Part shown: positions 61,239 to 64,000 of the stretch, in pieces
How the letters are laid out: each line of letters opens with the position of its first letter
Numbering within the stretch: position 1 is the stretch's first letter
Source: Rouxiella chamberiensis
GTDB lineage: Bacteria > Pseudomonadota > Gammaproteobacteria > Enterobacterales > Enterobacteriaceae
Direction of reading: 5' to 3'
NCBI RefSeq assembly: GCF_026967475.1
Contig: NZ_CP114058.1
Coordinates: 2,170,001 to 2,234,000, forward strand
Length of the DNA: 64,000 nt
Position numbers and translations under genes: made by a program
Notes under the pieces: generated by a model
Seen by the model: only the letters and a program-made list of their open reading frames with translations
What the model was told of the DNA's origin: nothing
Databases searched by the model: none

Positions 61239-61877
61239 ATGACTAAATTACCTGTTAAAAATCACAAGGTTAAACGATTCAGCCCAAAGCCCGCACGCGC
61301 AGGCACAACGGCAGTCAAGCCGCGCAAGGTCCTGTTATTCAATAAACCCTTTGATGTGCTGCCACAGTTCACCGACGAGGCCGGACGTGCGACGTTGAAA
61401 GACTATATTGCCGTGGCGGATGTCTACGCGGCGGGACGTCTCGACAGAGACAGCGAAGGATTGCTAGTGCTGACCAACGATGGTCAGCTTCAGGCGCAAC
61501 TGACCCAGCCCGGCAAGCGCACGGCTAAAATCTATTACGCACAGGTTGAAGGTGAACCGGATGAGGCCGCCTTGCAGGCTTTTCGTCGTGGATTACCGCT
61601 TAAAGACGGGCAAACCCTTCCGGCGGGTGTGGAAAAAGTCGACGAACCCCACTGGCTATGGGCGCGCATTCCGCCTATTCGCGAGCGCAAGAACATTCCC
61701 ACCTGCTGGCTTAAAATCACGCTGTATGAGGGGAAAAATCGTCAGGTGCGCCGCATGACCGCGCATATTGGCTATCCTACATTACGGCTTGTTCGCTACA
61801 GCATGGGCGAGCTGACCCTTGGCGATTTGGCGCCGGGACAATGGAAGGAGATTGATTATGGCAACACCCCAGGCTGA
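61239..61877 (+). CDS. rluE: 23S rRNA pseudouridine(2457) synthase
   Basis: The protein has 212 residues. RsuA family without S4 domain; catalytic Asp in [19 protein letters not shown], second motif [15 protein letters not shown] ([11 protein letters not shown]), [20 protein letters not shown]. Divergent from icd. It overlaps nudJ by 20 bases. Confidence 0.96.
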   Translation: MTKLPVKNHKVKRFSPKPARAGTTAVKPRKVLLFNKPFDVLPQFTDEAGRATLKDYIAVADVYAAGRLDRDSEGLLVLTNDGQLQAQLTQPGKRTAKIYYAQVEGEPDEAALQAFRRGLPLKDGQTLPAGVEKVDEPHWLWARIPPIRERKNIPTCWLKITLYEGKNRQVRRMTAHIGYPTLRLVRYSMGELTLGDLAPGQWKEIDYGNTPG

Positions 61878-62328
61878 ACCCCAGTTTAAACCGAACGTCA
61901 CCGTCGCCTGCGTGGTTCAGGCGGAAGGCAGATTCCTGCTGGTTGATGAAATCATTAACGATCGACTGACGCTGAACCAGCCTGCCGGTCATCTTGAAGC
62001 CAATGAAACGCTGGTAGCCGCCGTCCGGCGGGAACTGTTCGAAGAGACCGGCATCCACGCCGCGCCGCAGGCTTTTATCGGGCTGCATCAATGGCAGGCA
62101 CCCGACAACACGGCATTTTTGCGCTTTTCCTTCGTTATCGACTTGCATGAAATCGTGCCGACACATCCACAGGACAGCGATATCTCCGGTTGCCGCTGGT
62201 TGAGCGCCGACGAGATATTCCGCTCCAGTCATCTGCGTTCGCCACTCGTGGCCGAAAGCATTCGTCTCTATCAGCAGAACCTGCGCTACCCGCTGTCGCT
62301 GCTCGGCAATTTTAATCTGCCGTCCTGA
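61858..62328 (+). CDS. nudJ: Phosphatase NudJ (thiamine/nucleotide pyrophosphate Nudix)
   Basis: The protein has 156 residues from ATG 61858 ([20 protein letters not shown]). Nudix box [22 protein letters not shown]. Removes phosphate from HMP-PP and nucleotides in E. coli. Starts inside rluE and is followed by mnmA; the order rluE-nudJ-mnmA is conserved. Confidence 0.94.
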   Translation: MATPQAEPQFKPNVTVACVVQAEGRFLLVDEIINDRLTLNQPAGHLEANETLVAAVRRELFEETGIHAAPQAFIGLHQWQAPDNTAFLRFSFVIDLHEIVPTHPQDSDISGCRWLSADEIFRSSHLRSPLVAESIRLYQQNLRYPLSLLGNFNLPS

Positions 62329-62482
62329 AAGCCCGCTCCCAAGGTGTAGTGCAGCCAGGCAGGCAACGTGATAAAATTCTGCCTGCTCTTTTTATGCCCC
62401 CGCAAAAAACGTCGTTGGCACGCGGCCTTCATCCTCGTGTGGATGGCGTTTTCGGGTTATGACTCTATGTTTTGGAACTGCT

Positions 62483-63592
62483 ATGTCAGACAACAGCCAG
62501 AAAAAAGTGATCGTCGGGATGTCCGGCGGTGTCGATTCCTCGGTATCTGCCTACCTGCTGCTTCAGCAAGGTTATCAGGTCGAGGGCCTCTTTATGAAGA
62601 ATTGGGAAGAGGACGACGACGAAGAATACTGCTCCGCCGCCACTGACCTTGCCGATGCGCAAGCGGTCAGCGACAAGCTGGGCATCAAGCTGCACACCAT
62701 TAATTTTGCAGCCGAATACTGGGACAACGTGTTCGAACATTTCTTGCAGGAGTACAAGGCCGGCCGCACGCCAAACCCCGACATCCTGTGCAACAAAGAG
62801 ATAAAGTTCAAGGCGTTCCTGGAATTTGCCGCCGAAGATCTCGGCGCAGACTACATCGCGACCGGGCACTATGTCCGTCGTCAGGATATAAACGGCCAGA
62901 GCCTGCTGCTGCGCGGACTCGACGGCAACAAGGATCAAAGCTACTTCCTTTACACGCTGGGCAGCCAGCAGATTGCCAAAAGTCTGTTCCCGGTCGGTGA
63001 GCTCGAAAAGCCCGAAGTACGCCGCATTGCCGAAGAGCAGGAACTGGTTACCGCCAAAAAGAAAGATTCCACCGGGATCTGCTTTATCGGCGAGCGCAAA
63101 TTCCGCGACTTCCTCGGACGTTATCTGCCCGCGCAACCCGGCCCTATCAAAAGCGTCGACGGTCAGGACATGGGCAAGCATCAGGGCCTGATGTATCACA
63201 CGCTGGGTCAGCGTAAAGGTCTGGGCATCGGCGGTCAGAAAGACGGCGGCGAAGATCCGTGGTACGTGGTCGACAAAGACGTCGCCAACAACATACTTTA
63301 TGTTGCACAGGGCCACGAGCACCCGCGTCTGATGTCGGTGGGCTTGATTGCCCAGCAGCTGGACTGGGTCGATCGTCAGCCGATCACCGCTCCGCTGCAC
63401 TGCGTCGTGAAGACGCGCTATCGTCAGGAAGATATTCCGTGCGTGATTACGCCACTGGATGATAACCGTATCGAAGTGCGTTTCGACTCGCCGGTAGCGG
63501 CCGTGACGCCGGGTCAGTCTGCGGTGTTTTATCTGGGTGAAGTCTGCCTGGGCGGCGGTGTGATTGAACAGCGCATTCCGCTGACGCAATAA
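62483..63592 (+). CDS. mnmA: tRNA-uridine 2-sulfurtransferase
   Basis: The protein has 369 residues. Makes s2U34 in tRNA Lys/Glu/Gln with the IscS-Tus relay. PP-loop [15 protein letters not shown], catalytic Cys in [12 protein letters not shown] and [12 protein letters not shown], and the C-terminal domain [17 protein letters not shown]. Start ATG 62483 ([12 protein letters not shown]); an upstream ATG at 62459 is less likely. Confidence 0.97.
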   Translation: MSDNSQKKVIVGMSGGVDSSVSAYLLLQQGYQVEGLFMKNWEEDDDEEYCSAATDLADAQAVSDKLGIKLHTINFAAEYWDNVFEHFLQEYKAGRTPNPDILCNKEIKFKAFLEFAAEDLGADYIATGHYVRRQDINGQSLLLRGLDGNKDQSYFLYTLGSQQIAKSLFPVGELEKPEVRRIAEEQELVTAKKKDSTGICFIGERKFRDFLGRYLPAQPGPIKSVDGQDMGKHQGLMYHTLGQRKGLGIGGQKDGGEDPWYVVDKDVANNILYVAQGHEHPRLMSVGLIAQQLDWVDRQPITAPLHCVVKTRYRQEDIPCVITPLDDNRIEVRFDSPVAAVTPGQSAVFYLGEVCLGGGVIEQRIPLTQ

Positions 63593-63606
63593 CGCGGCAC
63601 CTTGCC

Positions 63607-63633
63607 AACCCCGTCTTCAGGACGGGGTTTTGC
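63607..63633 (+). terminator. Terminator after mnmA
   Basis: AACCCCGTC / GACGGGGTTT stem with a 5-base loop and a T tract. Confidence 0.88.
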
Positions 63634-63660
63634 TTTCTGCGCGCTCTTCTCGAACGCGAA

Positions 63661-64000
63661 TCAGCCGTTTCCGCCGCTCACATCCAGACTGCCCCGGAGT
63701 ATATTCAGCTCGATGGCCTTGTTACGGATGAAATCCAGTTTGGCCTGCGCATCCACCAGCCCCCAAACGGTTCCCTGCTGCTGACGATAAAAGTTGTCCA
63801 GTGCGGTAAAATACGATTTCTGGTAGGTCAGCCAGTCCCGCTGCGACTGCACAATGCTTTTTTAACCCCAGCCGCCTGCCCTTTCAGCAATGCCTGATAC
63901 TGTACATTCAACTCTTTGTCCCATTCGGCATAGCCTTGCTGTAAACAGCTTTCGGAATCAAGTGTGGACATGGCCTTCTGCGAACACTGCTCGATTTTTT
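63661..64000 (-). CDS. Lysozyme-inhibitor LprI-like (DUF1311) protein, 3' part, frame broken by one missing A
   Basis: The gene enters from the right edge. The upstream part reads KIEQCSQKAMSTLDSESCLQ and YAEWDKELNVQYQALLKGQA; the downstream part reads QSQRDWLTYQKSYFTALDNF and QGTVWGLVDAQAKLDFIRNK. They join if the A6 run (plus-strand T 63858-63863) had seven A (AAGVKKSIVQSQRDWL). Spaced Cys and the Q-R-x-W motif match DUF1311. The start lies outside the window. Confidence 0.72.

Noticed and set aside
62486..63589. Long antisense frame over mnmA
   Set aside because: Shadow of mnmA, same reasoning.

Overview
This window is a chromosomal segment of an enterobacterium (order Enterobacterales). 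Gene content and order follow Escherichia coli in several blocks: htpX-prc-proQ-msrC/letA-letB; SdsR-yebY-yebZ-yobA; ftnA, holE, yobB, exoX, ptrB; yoaH, pabB-nudL, sdaA; yoaE/manXYZ-yobD-rlmA; cspC-yobF; yebO-mgrB-yobH; icd/rluE-nudJ-mnmA. The blocks are joined in a different order from E. coli, and there are genes E. coli lacks at these places (two giant WG-repeat proteins, an M20 amidohydrolase, an extensin-family protein, idi). A Yersiniaceae- or Hafniaceae-like genus (Serratia, Rahnella, Ewingella, Rouxiella type) is plausible; this is inference from synteny only.

Layout. 1-8 kb: envelope and stress genes (htpX, prc, proQ, msrC, and the LetA/LetB lipid-transport pair). 8-19.7 kb: lineage-specific genes: a C39-like cysteine protease, an ASCH protein, tandem WG-repeat proteins, an amidohydrolase, an extensin-like protein, an S51 peptidase, idi and two small proteins. 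19.7-27.2 kb: an AT-rich accessory region with two small AriR/YmgB-family regulators, an IS3-family element, a Z1-domain helicase-like ATPase and a decayed P2-type integrase that abuts the sRNA gene SdsR. 27-50.5 kb: mostly core genes for copper handling, iron storage, replication, peptidases, RNA helicase, purine, folate and serine metabolism, the mannose phosphotransferase system and cold-shock proteins. 50.5-59.4 kb: small membrane and stress proteins (YobF, YebO, MgrB, YobH, YecF-like, YebW), interrupted by an MBL-fold enzyme and two phage-type small genes, then an orphan peptide-binding protein and small stress-type proteins. 59.8-64 kb: icd and the divergent rluE-nudJ-mnmA cluster.

The most interesting signal is at 20.3-21.6 kb. 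Both AriR/YmgB-like genes are preceded, on opposite strands, by the same module: a TTGTACA/TGTATAA inverted repeat of MlrA/BluR type, then a predicted 85-86 nt RNA with a 31-base core (25 of 31 identical), then a Rho-independent terminator, then the gene. The core opens a short reading frame whose first residues are similar in the two copies. This looks like a duplicated attenuator, leader-peptide or small-RNA circuit controlling biofilm/stress connector proteins.

A second pattern matters for every reader: at least 15 genes are broken by a single-base (in one case possibly two-base) length change, nearly all in A or G runs on the coding strand, including highly conserved genes (proQ, letA, sdaA, pip). 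Correcting one base restores an intact frame each time, with family-typical length where the family is known. I read most of these as consensus errors in homopolymers, not real pseudogenes. In contrast, the integrase (in-frame stop and loss of a catalytic arginine) and IS3 orfA (in-frame stop) carry substitutions that look like true decay.
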